Part shown: positions 15,852 to 23,674 of the stretch, piece by piece
How positions within the stretch are numbered: position 1 is the first letter of the stretch
Layout: the number at the start of each line of letters is the position of its first letter
Source of the DNA: Actinoplanes palleronii
GTDB taxonomy: Bacteria; Actinomycetota; Actinomycetes; Mycobacteriales; Micromonosporaceae
DNA: 47,554 nucleotides
Direction of reading: 5' to 3'
NCBI RefSeq assembly: GCF_016862315.1
Contig: NZ_BOMS01000099.1
Coordinates: 1 to 47,554, forward strand
Made by a program: the position numbers and the translations under genes
Notes under the pieces: generated by a model
What the model was told of the DNA's origin: nothing
Database searches by the model: none
Seen by the model: only the letters and a program-made list of their open reading frames with translations

Positions 15852-16349
15852 ATGCGTTCTGACCTCGAGCGGGAGTACGTCGACTATGTGGCCGGGCGCC
15901 TGCCCCGGCTGCATCGGGCGGCGTATCTGCTGTGCGCGGACCGGTACCAGGCCGACGACATCGTCCAGGCCACGGTCACCGCGCTGTACATGAATTGGAA
16001 GTCGGCCGTCCGGGCGGACAACCTGGACGGCTTCGTGCACCGGATCCTGGTGCGGCGCTATCTCGACGAGCGTCGCCGCCGGTGGAGCCGGGTGCTGCTC
16101 GGCGACCACCTGCCGGAACGACCCGGCCCGGCCGACACCCGGGTCGAAGCGCGGGACGAGCTGCTGACCGCCCTGCGCGCCCTGCCTAAGGGGCAGCGGG
16201 CCGTGGTGGTGCTGCGCTACTTCAGCGACCTCTCGGTCGAGGCGACCGCGGCGGCGCTCGGCTGCTCGGTCGGCAATGTCAAGAGCCAGTGTTCGCGTGG
16301 GCTGGCCGCGTTGCGCGCCGAGCTCGGCGCCTTCCAGGAATCGAGGTAG
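15852..16349 (+). CDS. SigE-family RNA polymerase sigma factor
   Basis: A 165-aa ECF-like sigma factor. Region 2 covers about residues 5-75, with core-binding and -10 melting segments (RAAYLLCADRYQADDIVQAT, LDGFVHRILVRRYLDERRRR). After a linker, region 4 covers about 100-160, with helix-turn-helix VEATAAALGCSVGNVKSQCSRGLAALR. GGGGGAGC upstream of the ATG is a good ribosome site. It is followed 4 bases later by a membrane-anchored protein gene, the usual position of an anti-sigma factor. Confidence 0.93.
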   Translation: MRSDLEREYVDYVAGRLPRLHRAAYLLCADRYQADDIVQATVTALYMNWKSAVRADNLDGFVHRILVRRYLDERRRRWSRVLLGDHLPERPGPADTRVEARDELLTALRALPKGQRAVVVLRYFSDLSVEATAAALGCSVGNVKSQCSRGLAALRAELGAFQESR

Positions 16350-16353
16350 CGGG

Positions 16354-17547
16354 GTGGATCAGGAACAGGCTCTGCGGGAGCGGCTGGCGGCGATCGCCAC
16401 GCCACCGAGCCGGATCTCGATGGACACGGTGCTTCCGGCCGCCCGGCAACGGGTCCGCCGGCGGCGCGCGGTGTGGGCCGGCGCGGGTGCCGCGCTGACC
16501 GTGGGCGCGCTGCTCGCGGTGCCGAAGGTGCTGCTCAGCGACGCCGGTCCGGACAACCGGCCGGCCCTGCCGGCGGCGACCAGTGCCCCGGTGGCGCATC
16601 CGGCCGCCTGCCGGCCGCGCACCTTGCCGCTGCCGGACGGGATCACCGACATGGAGGCCGAGTCGGTCGACCCGACCGGCCGGTACATCGTCGGCAACGC
16701 CACCGTGAAGCACGTCTTCCGGCCGGTGTTGTGGACCGACGGGGTCCCCCGGCTGTTGCCGGCGCCGGCCGAGTCGGTGCAGGTGACCGGAGTGAACGCG
16801 GCCGGCGTGGTGGTCGGGCTGGTCAACGACGGCGCCGGCGGCGGGTCGGTGTTCCGTTTCGAGGACGGCCAGTACACCGTTCTCGGGATGCCGGCCGGGA
16901 ACTGGGCACCGTATCCCGGCGCGATGATCAACACAGCCGGGGACGTGCTGGTCAACGCGGAGCCGGCCACCGCGGGGGAGAACAACGGCAAGGGCACGAT
17001 CGTGCTGCTGTGGAAGGCCGGTGCGACCACGCCGGTGCGGCTGCCGCTCCCGGCCGGCGCCACCGTCGACGACCTGGCCGATGACGGGACCATGGTCGGC
17101 GGGCTCTACCGCGACGGCGCCGGTGTGGCCGGGTACCGCTGGGACCAGCGGGGCGAGGCCCGGAAGCTGTCGGCACCGGCCGGGAAGGTCACCCTGGCGA
17201 GCGCGTCCCGCGGCGACTGGGTCACCGGCAGCGTGTGGGGGCAGGGCGAGGCGGCTCGATGGAATCTGCGGACCGGCGAGTTCCGCCAGTTCCCCCAGCG
17301 ATTCGGGCCGGGCGTCGCGGTCAACGACGACGGCTGGGTGGTCACCCAGCAGGGTGCGCTGATCCGGGACGGCGCGGTGGCCGACCTGTCGGCCGGTGGC
17401 GGCGGCCGGACCGCCAAGGCGAGGGCGCTGACCGATGACGGCCTGGTGGTCGGGTCGGTCGCCGTGGAGCCCGAGGCCGGCCGGTCCGGCTCGCTCGCCT
17501 TCCTGACCGCATCGGGCCAGACCCTCCCGCAGATCTGGCAATGCTGA
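16354..17547 (+). CDS. membrane-anchored sensor-like partner of the SigE-family sigma factor
   Basis: A 397-aa protein. The N-terminal cytoplasmic stretch of about 50 residues (VDQEQALRERLAAIATPP) is followed by basic residues and one membrane segment (about 52-72). A long extracellular part then shows kelch/propeller-like repeats of about 45 residues with GxVVG elements (ESVDPTGRYIVGN, VNAAGVVVGLV, LADDGTMVGGL, ALTDDGLVVGS). The GTG start lies just after the sigma stop with GAGGTAGC upstream. No zinc-binding anti-sigma (ZAS) HxxxCxxC motif is present, so an anti-sigma role comes from position and topology only. Confidence 0.75.
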   Translation: MDQEQALRERLAAIATPPSRISMDTVLPAARQRVRRRRAVWAGAGAALTVGALLAVPKVLLSDAGPDNRPALPAATSAPVAHPAACRPRTLPLPDGITDMEAESVDPTGRYIVGNATVKHVFRPVLWTDGVPRLLPAPAESVQVTGVNAAGVVVGLVNDGAGGGSVFRFEDGQYTVLGMPAGNWAPYPGAMINTAGDVLVNAEPATAGENNGKGTIVLLWKAGATTPVRLPLPAGATVDDLADDGTMVGGLYRDGAGVAGYRWDQRGEARKLSAPAGKVTLASASRGDWVTGSVWGQGEAARWNLRTGEFRQFPQRFGPGVAVNDDGWVVTQQGALIRDGAVADLSAGGGGRTAKARALTDDGLVVGSVAVEPEAGRSGSLAFLTASGQTLPQIWQC

Positions 17548-17551
17548 CCTG

Positions 17552-17591
17552 ACCGGTCCACGCCGGGTGTTGCCGCTCGGCGTGGACCGGT
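17552..17591 (+). terminator. hairpin terminator after the sigma/anchor operon
   Basis: A perfect 14-bp inverted repeat (ACCGGTCCACGCCG at 17552-17565, CGGCGTGGACCGGT at 17578-17591) with a 12-base loop lies 5 bases after the stop codon. It overlaps the 36-bp tandem repeat. Confidence 0.75.
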
Positions 17592-17652
17592 TTCACTCCG
17601 GGGCGTTGCCGCTCGGCGTGGACCGGTCTCACTCCGGGGTGTTGCCGCTCGG
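17569..17652. repeat. 36-bp tandem repeat, about 2.3 copies
   Basis: Units starting GTTGCCGCTCGG occur at 17569, 17605 and 17641. The first two are 34/36 identical; the third is partial. The second unit brings a second copy of the right arm of the terminator. The last unit reaches into the minus-strand multicopper oxidase gene and encodes its final residues SGNTPE. Confidence 0.85.
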
Positions 17653-19017
17653 TCCGCCGACCTGGAACGAGCTGCGCACCCCGGTGTAGGCCAGGTGCGC
17701 CACCAGCCCCTCCGGCACGTGGTCCAGGTTGTGGCAGTGGTCGGCCCAGATGCCCGGGTTGTCGGCGCGGAACGCGATCTCGTACGTGTCGCCGTCCGCC
17801 ACGTCCAGCGAGTCGGTCCACCACGGGCTGCCGGTCGCGGCGGTGCCGTTGCGGCTGAGCACCACCACGTGGTGGCCGTGCAGGTGCATCGGGTGCACCT
17901 CGCCGCTGCCGTTGTGCACGGTCATCCGGACGACGTCACCGGTGGTCACCATGAACATCGGGACGTCCGGGAACAGGTGCCCGTTGATCGTCCACCACAG
18001 GCCCGGCCGGCCGTCGAGGAATCCGAACCGGCGCCCGATGTCGTAGGAGAAACGGCGGCGCGGCCGGTCCGGGTCAAAACCGAGAAAACCACTTTTTCCG
18101 TACGAGAGGAAGTCGAGCGTGTCGCGCGGCAGCGCGGCCTGGACCGCACCGGCGGCCGTGAGCGCCGCCCCGCCGCCGACGTCGACCCGGGCCGGACCGG
18201 GACCGTCGAGCCGCAGGTCGACCCGGCCGCCCGCGGTGACCAGCACGGCCTGATCCTTGATCACACCCGGTTCGTGGACGTCACGTCCGTCGATGGCGGT
18301 GACCCGGAAGGTCGTGCCGCTCACCCAGATCCGGATCGGTCCGGCATCCGTGTTGACCACTTTGATTGCCGAAGACGATATATCGGATATGCCGGGCACG
18401 CCGTTGACGGTCCGCTTGCCCTGATACGTGTGCACCATCGCGACCTGATCACTCCTGGTCGCACCGCGCGGGGTAATGATCAAAGCGCCGAACAGGCCGT
18501 TCTTCACCTGCTCGTGCGAGACCTGGTGCGAGTGGTACCAGTACGTGCCGGCGTCCTTGGCCACGAACCGGTACACGTGGCTCTGCCCGCGCCCGACCGC
18601 GTCCTGGGTCACCCCGGCGACGCCGTCCTCGGCGTTCGGCACGTCGACACCGTGCCAGTGCAGGGTCACGCCGTCCGGCACCGACTCGTTGACCAGCGTC
18701 ACCTGGATCAACTGGCCCTGAACGGCGCGGATCTCCGGACCGGGGGAGGCGCCGTTCAGCGTGTAGCGGCTGCCCGCCTTGCCCGCGGTGAGCGTGACCG
18801 CGACGTCCGGCGTGCCACTCGGCCCCTTGAGGTCGGCGACCGCGATCCCGGTGCGGTGATCGTGATCGGTCGCCGGGCCGCCGCCGTAGTCCGGATAACC
18901 CATCGCGGCCATGTCGTAGGTGCCGGTGACCAGGCTGTCGAACCAGAACCAGCCGATCGGGCCCAGCACGGCGAGGGCTGCCACCACGGCGACGGCGGCC
19001 CGGGTCGAGGTGCGCAT
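17629..19017 (-). CDS. membrane-anchored or secreted multicopper oxidase
   Basis: A 462-aa three-domain cupredoxin oxidase. The N-terminal hydrophobic segment (about residues 7-27) acts as signal or anchor. All four copper motifs are present: TLHWHG, YWYHSH, HPMHLHG and WADHCHNLDHVPEGL. The type 1 site and the trinuclear cluster therefore look complete. Likely roles are oxidation of metals or phenols, or copper tolerance. The ATG overlaps the stop of the upstream membrane protein gene (TGATG). The extreme C-terminus lies in the 36-bp repeat and may have been altered by it. Confidence 0.93.
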   Translation of the reverse strand: MRTSTRAAVAVVAALAVLGPIGWFWFDSLVTGTYDMAAMGYPDYGGGPATDHDHRTGIAVADLKGPSGTPDVAVTLTAGKAGSRYTLNGASPGPEIRAVQGQLIQVTLVNESVPDGVTLHWHGVDVPNAEDGVAGVTQDAVGRGQSHVYRFVAKDAGTYWYHSHQVSHEQVKNGLFGALIITPRGATRSDQVAMVHTYQGKRTVNGVPGISDISSSAIKVVNTDAGPIRIWVSGTTFRVTAIDGRDVHEPGVIKDQAVLVTAGGRVDLRLDGPGPARVDVGGGAALTAAGAVQAALPRDTLDFLSYGKSGFLGFDPDRPRRRFSYDIGRRFGFLDGRPGLWWTINGHLFPDVPMFMVTTGDVVRMTVHNGSGEVHPMHLHGHHVVVLSRNGTAATGSPWWTDSLDVADGDTYEIAFRADNPGIWADHCHNLDHVPEGLVAHLAYTGVRSSFQVGGPSGNTPE

Positions 19018-19445
19018 CAGGCGACGGCGACCGGCGGGGCCGGTTTCGCGTCGGCCTCCCGGGCCTTGCGCATGGCGACCGAGGCGAGCCCGGCGACCAC
19101 GAGCGCGTTGAGCCCGTGCAGGGCGCCGACGCCGGGCACGCTGTAGCCGGCGAACGCCAGGACGACCTGCAGGACCACGGCGCCGAAGGTCAGCGCGGCC
19201 CACTTCACCCCGCCCGGGATCCGGGCGAAGAACGAGACCACCAGCAGCGCCAGGGCGAGCAGCGGGATCACCTCGGCGCCGACCACGGCGTGCACGATGT
19301 GCGCCCAGTTGCGGGTGTTGTTGTCGAAGACGCCGCCGTCGTCGACGTCGTTGAGGACCTGGAACCAGGCGGCGGCGATCGCGGCGATCTGCACGACGAA
19401 GCCGATCAGGATCAAACCGGATAGTGCACGGTAGACGGAGCGCAT
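19017..19445 (-). CDS. small four-helix membrane protein (DUF6220-like)
   Basis: A 142-aa integral membrane protein with four predicted helices: ALSGLILIGFVVQIAAIAAAW, IVHAVVGAEVIPLLALALLVV, ALTFGAVVLQVVLAFAGY and ALHGLNALVVAGLASVAM. A conserved-looking loop NNTRNWAHIVHAVVG contains His residues that might bind heme or metal. The DUF6220 assignment is from memory of this pattern. GGGAGAAAG lies upstream of the ATG. It is translationally coupled to the multicopper oxidase gene, so a role in electron transfer or assembly with that enzyme is plausible. Confidence 0.75.
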   Translation of the reverse strand: MRSVYRALSGLILIGFVVQIAAIAAAWFQVLNDVDDGGVFDNNTRNWAHIVHAVVGAEVIPLLALALLVVSFFARIPGGVKWAALTFGAVVLQVVLAFAGYSVPGVGALHGLNALVVAGLASVAMRKAREADAKPAPPVAVA

Positions 19446-19492
19446 CGGGCTTTCTCCCTTCACATCCGATGCTCTCAGCGTTCTCCCGACGG

Positions 19493-20725
19493 TCAGACCA
19501 GGCAATACGCCGGGAGTCGTATGTGCGACGGCCCGCGTACGCCATCGGCGACAAAACGCTTGTCGGCGGCGCGCGGGCCGTACGACTCCAGGGTTACCGG
19601 TGCGCCCAGCAGCGCGCCGATCTCGGCCGGCCAGTCGCCGGGCCGGTGCAGCCCGGCGGGCGTGGCCCGGTGCAGCCGGGCGGTCAGGCGCTCCTGGTGG
19701 GCCAGGTCGCGGTGCGGTCCGGGCTCGATCCGGTCCCAGAGCGCCCCGTCCACCCGGTACGACGTGCAGATCCCCAGCCCGGTCTCCCGCGCGGCCACGT
19801 CCAGGTGGGTGACGGCCAGCTCGTCGACGCCGCCGGCCACCTCCACGGCGTACCGGTGGGCGACCGCGTCGAAGTGCCCGGTCCGGAACCGGCCCTGCCA
19901 CTCGTCGTGCCCGTTGTGCTGTTCCGGCAGGTCCAGCGCCGGGTCCTCGGTGACGAACGGCCCCGACCCGTGCCGCGTCGTGTACGTCCGCACCACCCCG
20001 AGCCGCCGGAACGACGGGCACAGCTCGGCCACGTTGTCGAACGTCGTGGTCGACCAGGTGGTGTGCGGGTGCCATCCGCGCCACTCGTCGAGCAGCACAC
20101 CCTGGGCGCCCTCGAACACGCACGGCCCCTCGGCGAGCAACCGCATGGTGTAGCTCTCGTGCGTGATCGTGACCGCCCGGCCGAACGCGACGAACGCGTC
20201 CAGCACGTCGTCGAGCGGGGTGTCGGTGTAGCCGTACGCCTCCTGCACCGCGGCCAGCCGCCGCCGCAGCCGCGCCGGTGAGAGCACGTCGGAGACCCGG
20301 GGCGCCTCCGGATGCTCCAGGGCGTACGCCATGGTCTCGCCCACCCCCATCCCGCACGAGCCGTGCCGGTTCACGCGTTCCTTGCGCCGGTTCGCGGCCC
20401 GGTGCCACGGAGTGGCCAGCAGCGCGTCCCCGTCCACGGTGAGCAGGTGGAACGGGTTCTGCAACGCGAACGCCTCGGCGGACAACGCGAGCGGGTCGAC
20501 CACCGTGAACCGGGTCAGGTGGGTCGGCACCCCGCGCAGCGTGCCCGCCCCGAACTGGGCGAACGTGTGGTGCCGCCCGTCGTCGGTGACCACGTTGTGG
20601 CCGGCCTGCGCTCCCCCGTTGAAGCGCAGGACGGCCCGCACGCGGTTCCTCGCGCAGAGCGCGTCGACGACGGTGCCCTTGCCGGCGTCCCCGTACCCGA
20701 GGTCGACGACCGCCACGTGATCCAT
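19493..20725 (-). CDS. adenylosuccinate synthetase-like (PurA-family) enzyme
   Basis: A 410-aa PurA homologue. The family condenses IMP with aspartate using GTP. The N-terminal P-loop is GYGDAGKGT instead of the canonical GDEGKGK; the catalytic Asp (D13) and the following Gly-Lys-Gly are kept. FNGGAQAGHNVV supplies the catalytic His (H43). YTTRHGSGPFVTE is near residues 245-260, and ICTSYRVDG lies in the C-terminal third. It is slightly shorter than housekeeping PurA (about 427 aa) and sits in an operon with regulatory and VWA proteins, not with purine genes. It may therefore act on a different nucleotide or acid. ATG overlaps the VWA stop (TGATG). Confidence 0.85.
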   Translation of the reverse strand: MDHVAVVDLGYGDAGKGTVVDALCARNRVRAVLRFNGGAQAGHNVVTDDGRHHTFAQFGAGTLRGVPTHLTRFTVVDPLALSAEAFALQNPFHLLTVDGDALLATPWHRAANRRKERVNRHGSCGMGVGETMAYALEHPEAPRVSDVLSPARLRRRLAAVQEAYGYTDTPLDDVLDAFVAFGRAVTITHESYTMRLLAEGPCVFEGAQGVLLDEWRGWHPHTTWSTTTFDNVAELCPSFRRLGVVRTYTTRHGSGPFVTEDPALDLPEQHNGHDEWQGRFRTGHFDAVAHRYAVEVAGGVDELAVTHLDVAARETGLGICTSYRVDGALWDRIEPGPHRDLAHQERLTARLHRATPAGLHRPGDWPAEIGALLGAPVTLESYGPRAADKRFVADGVRGPSHIRLPAYCLV

Positions 20726-21642
20726 CACAGCCTCCGGAGGCGACCGGGCCTGTGCAGCGGAGCGAGCGCCTGTCCGACCGAGTGACCGGCCGCCGACCCG
20801 TAGGCGGCCAGGTCGTCCAGGCCCTCCTCCAGGTCGACGGTGTCCTCGCCCAGGCCGACGGTCAGCGCGATCGTCTCGCAGACCGCGTCCAGGTCGTCGA
20901 GCTCCAGGACGTTCTGCCCGAGCAGGCCGCGCCAGGCGGCGAGGACCTCGCGGTCCCGGCCGTACGTCGCCGAGGTGGGCAGGATGAAGAACACCTCGAA
21001 CTTGCGCTGCAGCTCGGCGACGATCGACGCGACCGGGATGGCCTCGCGCAGGTCGTCGCCGATCACCCGGCGGACCTCCTTCGGCTTGACCATGGCGTAG
21101 GGCAGCTCGTCGCCGATCAGGAACAGGTAGCCCTTGCGCTGCCGCTTGACCATCGAGTCGGTCAGCACGTGCCGGGCCAGGAAGTACATCGCCAGCTCGT
21201 ACGACTCGCGCTTCTGCCCGCCGCCACCGCCCTCCAGCACGATCCGGGACAGGTCCTCGTCCATCCGGTTGTCCGACTCGAACTGGCCCACCTGCAGCGG
21301 CACCCGGTCGCAGGTGGCGTCGCCGATCGCGCCGAACATGATCTGCGGGTCGGTCGCGTAGCCCTTGCGGGTCAGCAGGCCGAGCAGCTGCGGCAGCTTG
21401 GTCTGCAGCACCCGCGGGACGTTCCGCATCGAGCCGGTCACGTCGAACATCACCACGATCGGCGTGCTGTCCGGGTGTTCCGAGCTGTCCCGGCTCTCCC
21501 GCATGAACACACCCTGCGGGTCGAGCTCCGGGTGGGCCTGCCGGGCGCCGCCGTCGCTGTACGCGAAGGCACTCTCGCCGGTCGCCGCCCGGAAGTTCTC
21601 GGCAGCCGTGTAGACATCGGTGGACCAGCGTCCGCTTCCCAT
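20725..21642 (-). CDS. VWA-domain protein (TerY-like)
   Basis: A 305-aa soluble protein. After about 60 residues comes a von Willebrand A domain with MIDAS start VVMFDVTGSM (D67, T69, S71) and IGDATCDRVPLQ further on, so metal-dependent ligand binding is likely. The loop LEGGGGGQKRESYELAMYFL carries a glycine run. The N-terminus names no other domain. AGAGGAAA lies upstream of the ATG, and the gene starts 14 bases after the upstream stop. Together with the J-domain/pseudokinase protein it may form an assembly that controls the PurA-like enzyme; that is inference. Confidence 0.85.
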   Translation of the reverse strand: MGSGRWSTDVYTAAENFRAATGESAFAYSDGGARQAHPELDPQGVFMRESRDSSEHPDSTPIVVMFDVTGSMRNVPRVLQTKLPQLLGLLTRKGYATDPQIMFGAIGDATCDRVPLQVGQFESDNRMDEDLSRIVLEGGGGGQKRESYELAMYFLARHVLTDSMVKRQRKGYLFLIGDELPYAMVKPKEVRRVIGDDLREAIPVASIVAELQRKFEVFFILPTSATYGRDREVLAAWRGLLGQNVLELDDLDAVCETIALTVGLGEDTVDLEEGLDDLAAYGSAAGHSVGQALAPLHRPGRLRRL

Positions 21643-21656
21643 TGTCGTGTTTCCTC

Positions 21657-22763
21657 TCAGATCCGGTAACGCGGGGGGACCAGCTCGTCGAGCTCGGCCA
21701 GGAGGTGCCACGCGTTCTGCGGGCGCATCCTCGGCGCGTCGTACAGGCAGCCGTCGGCGAACCGCCGCAGCGGGTGCGGCATGTCCGGCCCGAACAGCCG
21801 GGTGATCAGGCCGGTGGCCAGGTGGATGTCGGTGGCCGGGGTGACCGGGCGCCCGGCCGGCACCTCCGGCGGGTACTGCGCCTCGCGCTTGGCGATCAGC
21901 GCCTTCGGCCGGCCGCCGACCGGCGCGGCGTAACACCAGTCGATCAGGACCAGGCCGCGCTGCCGCCGGTCGACGAGCACGTGCTCCTCGAAGACCGCTC
22001 CGTGCACGATGCCGGCGTGGTGCGCCCAGCCCAGGCCGGCCAGCAGCCGGCGCCAGATCCAGATCAGGTCGGCCGGGTCGAGACCGCCGGGAACGGCCAG
22101 GTCGCGGAACCCTCGCTGCCGCATCAGGACGTTCACCGTACGACGGTGATGGTCGCCGTCGACGTGGATGAAGCTGTCCAGCAGCCGCGGGGCGTACGCC
22201 TGGAAATCGGGCCTGCCGTGCCGCCGGAGCCGGCGCAGAGCGGCGGCCTCGACCACCATGAGATCGCTGTCCGCGGGGTCGCGGGGCACCTTGAGCAGCG
22301 ACTCGCCCTCTTCGAACAGGTCGGCCACGTCGCCCTCGGCGAACCGGCGGTCGAACCGCGACCACGGCTTGGGGTGGGCGACCGGGTCCGGGCCTCCCCG
22401 GACCCGGTCTCGGGCCGTTTGCCGCCGGCCCGTCGAGTAATGCTGCTGGGCCTTCCGACTGTGCTGCTTCGGGGTGATCACGCGGTCGTCGCACTCCGCG
22501 TAGAGCGCGCCGAGCTTGGCGAACGCCCGGGTCGCGGACGCCCACAGCGCGGGTCCGGCAGTGTCCGGGTGAACGATCTTGGCGAGTGTCCGGTAGGCGA
22601 GCCGGACGTCGACGAACGTCGCCTTCCGGGTGATGCCGACGCCGGTGGTGTCGATCAGCTCGGCGAACGTGCTCGCCGCCGCGATCCGGGCCTCGGCCTC
22701 GGCGAAAGAGATCCGGAAACGGGTCTGGGTGTCCTGCTCGGAAGTCGCGTACCCGGCTTTCAT
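21657..22763 (-). CDS. J-domain plus kinase-like (pseudokinase) protein
   Basis: A 368-aa protein. Residues about 45-95 resemble a J domain, with the hallmark HPD at 65-67 (AYRTLAKIVHPDTAG). From about 145 a protein-kinase-like fold follows. It has Lys158 (SLLKVP) and a possible helix-C Glu172, but the catalytic loop reads IVHGAVFEEHVLV, with Ala256 in place of the catalytic Asp. The metal-binding loop is IDW (D275). It may bind nucleotide without phosphotransfer and recruit an Hsp70. ATG overlaps the NUDIX stop (ATGA). Confidence 0.75.
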   Translation of the reverse strand: MKAGYATSEQDTQTRFRISFAEAEARIAAASTFAELIDTTGVGITRKATFVDVRLAYRTLAKIVHPDTAGPALWASATRAFAKLGALYAECDDRVITPKQHSRKAQQHYSTGRRQTARDRVRGGPDPVAHPKPWSRFDRRFAEGDVADLFEEGESLLKVPRDPADSDLMVVEAAALRRLRRHGRPDFQAYAPRLLDSFIHVDGDHHRRTVNVLMRQRGFRDLAVPGGLDPADLIWIWRRLLAGLGWAHHAGIVHGAVFEEHVLVDRRQRGLVLIDWCYAAPVGGRPKALIAKREAQYPPEVPAGRPVTPATDIHLATGLITRLFGPDMPHPLRRFADGCLYDAPRMRPQNAWHLLAELDELVPPRYRI

Positions 22764-23518
22764 CTGATCCTGTCCTCCCGTGTCGGCCGCAACAGCGCGG
22801 GGTGCAGCAACCTGGCGTCACCGGCCCGGTAGAGCCGGGCCTTGGGCCCGCCGCGCTCCCCGCCGCGCGCCGCGGTCTCACCGGTGCTCTCCACGAAGCC
22901 CGGCACCGACAGCACCTTGCGGTGGAAGTTGCCGGCGTGCAGCTCCTCACCCCAGACCGCGGCGTAGACCTGCCGCAGCTCGCCGATGGTGAAGGCGGTG
23001 GCGACGAACGCGGTCGCGAGCGGGGTGTACTCCAGCTTGTCGCGGGCCCGTTCGAGCGCGTCGGCGAGGATCTGGTCGTGGTCGAAGGCCAGGTCCTTGG
23101 CCTCGTCGACCGGGACCCAGAAGGCCCGGGCCGCGTCGGTCCCGGCGACCGGCTCCGGCAGATGCGGTGCGAACGCCAGGTAGGCGACCGACACGATGCG
23201 CATCCGGGGGTCACGGTCCGGATTTCCGTACGTCCGGAGCTGCTCCAGGTGCACCCGGCCGAGCGTCTCGTCCTGCTCGGCGCCCGGGGTCAGGCCGGTC
23301 TCCTCGGCCAGCTCCCGCAGCGCCGCCTCGTCGAGCGTCTCGTCCCGGACGAAGCCGCCGGGCAGCGCGTTCTGCCCGAGGTGCGGGGCCTGGCCACGCT
23401 CGACAAGCAGCACGCAGAGCGTGCCCTCCCGGATGGTCAGCGCCACCACGTCCACGGTCACGGCGGCAGACGGGTAGTCCCGGGGGTTGTAGCTGGCCAG
23501 GAAACTCGCCTCGTCCAT
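22760..23518 (-). CDS. NUDIX-domain regulator, NrtR-like
   Basis: A 252-aa protein. An N-terminal NUDIX domain contains a complete NUDIX box (GGFVRDETLDEAALRELAEE, then TGL, about residues 53-75). A C-terminal winged-helix-like domain (about 160-240: FTIGELRQVYAAVWG, NFHRKVLSV) is typical of NrtR regulators that sense ADP-ribose or related nucleotides. The complete NUDIX box leaves hydrolase activity possible. It heads the four-gene operon. The palindromes TACTC-N5-GAGTA just upstream are probable binding sites, implying autoregulation. ATG chosen for AGAAGGA upstream. Confidence 0.88.
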   Translation of the reverse strand: MDEASFLASYNPRDYPSAAVTVDVVALTIREGTLCVLLVERGQAPHLGQNALPGGFVRDETLDEAALRELAEETGLTPGAEQDETLGRVHLEQLRTYGNPDRDPRMRIVSVAYLAFAPHLPEPVAGTDAARAFWVPVDEAKDLAFDHDQILADALERARDKLEYTPLATAFVATAFTIGELRQVYAAVWGEELHAGNFHRKVLSVPGFVESTGETAARGGERGGPKARLYRAGDARLLHPALLRPTREDRIR

Positions 23519-23544
23519 GATCGCGTCCTTCTCGGGGTGAGATC

Positions 23545-23575
23545 TACTCGATGTGAGTACTACTCGATGTGAGAT
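23545..23575. promoter_or_regulatory. two tandem palindromes, probable NUDIX-regulator operators
   Basis: TACTCGATGTGAGTA (23545-23559) is a palindrome with 5-bp arms and a 5-base centre. TACTCGATGTGAG repeats it 16 bases later (23561-23573), the last two arm positions diverging. They lie 27-57 bases upstream of the NUDIX start, where a repressor would block the operon promoter. Confidence 0.6.
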
Positions 23576-23621
23576 GAACCTAGCGCTCTCGATCGTCATG
23601 TGTCAACGCGCTGCGGGCACC

Positions 23622-23654
23622 AAAAAACCCGCCACCTCGGTGGGTGGCGGGTTT
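23622..23654 (-). terminator. rho-independent terminator of the DUF1540 gene
   Basis: A perfect 12-bp stem (AAACCCGCCACC at 23625-23636, GGTGGCGGGTTT at 23643-23654) with a 6-base loop. On the minus strand it ends in a run of six T. It lies 20 bases past the DUF1540 stop and separates that gene from the NUDIX operon. Confidence 0.88.
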
Positions 23655-23674
23655 CCCTGAACGGATTCGGTCAG

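Noticed and set aside
19018..19554. Upstream extension of the multicopper oxidase reading frame
   Set aside because: It overlaps the membrane protein gene in another frame. A hydrophobic signal segment starts at the ATG at 19017.
21643..23214. Upstream extension of the VWA reading frame
   Set aside because: It overlaps the J-domain gene in another frame. A good ribosome site and the VWA family start support 21642.
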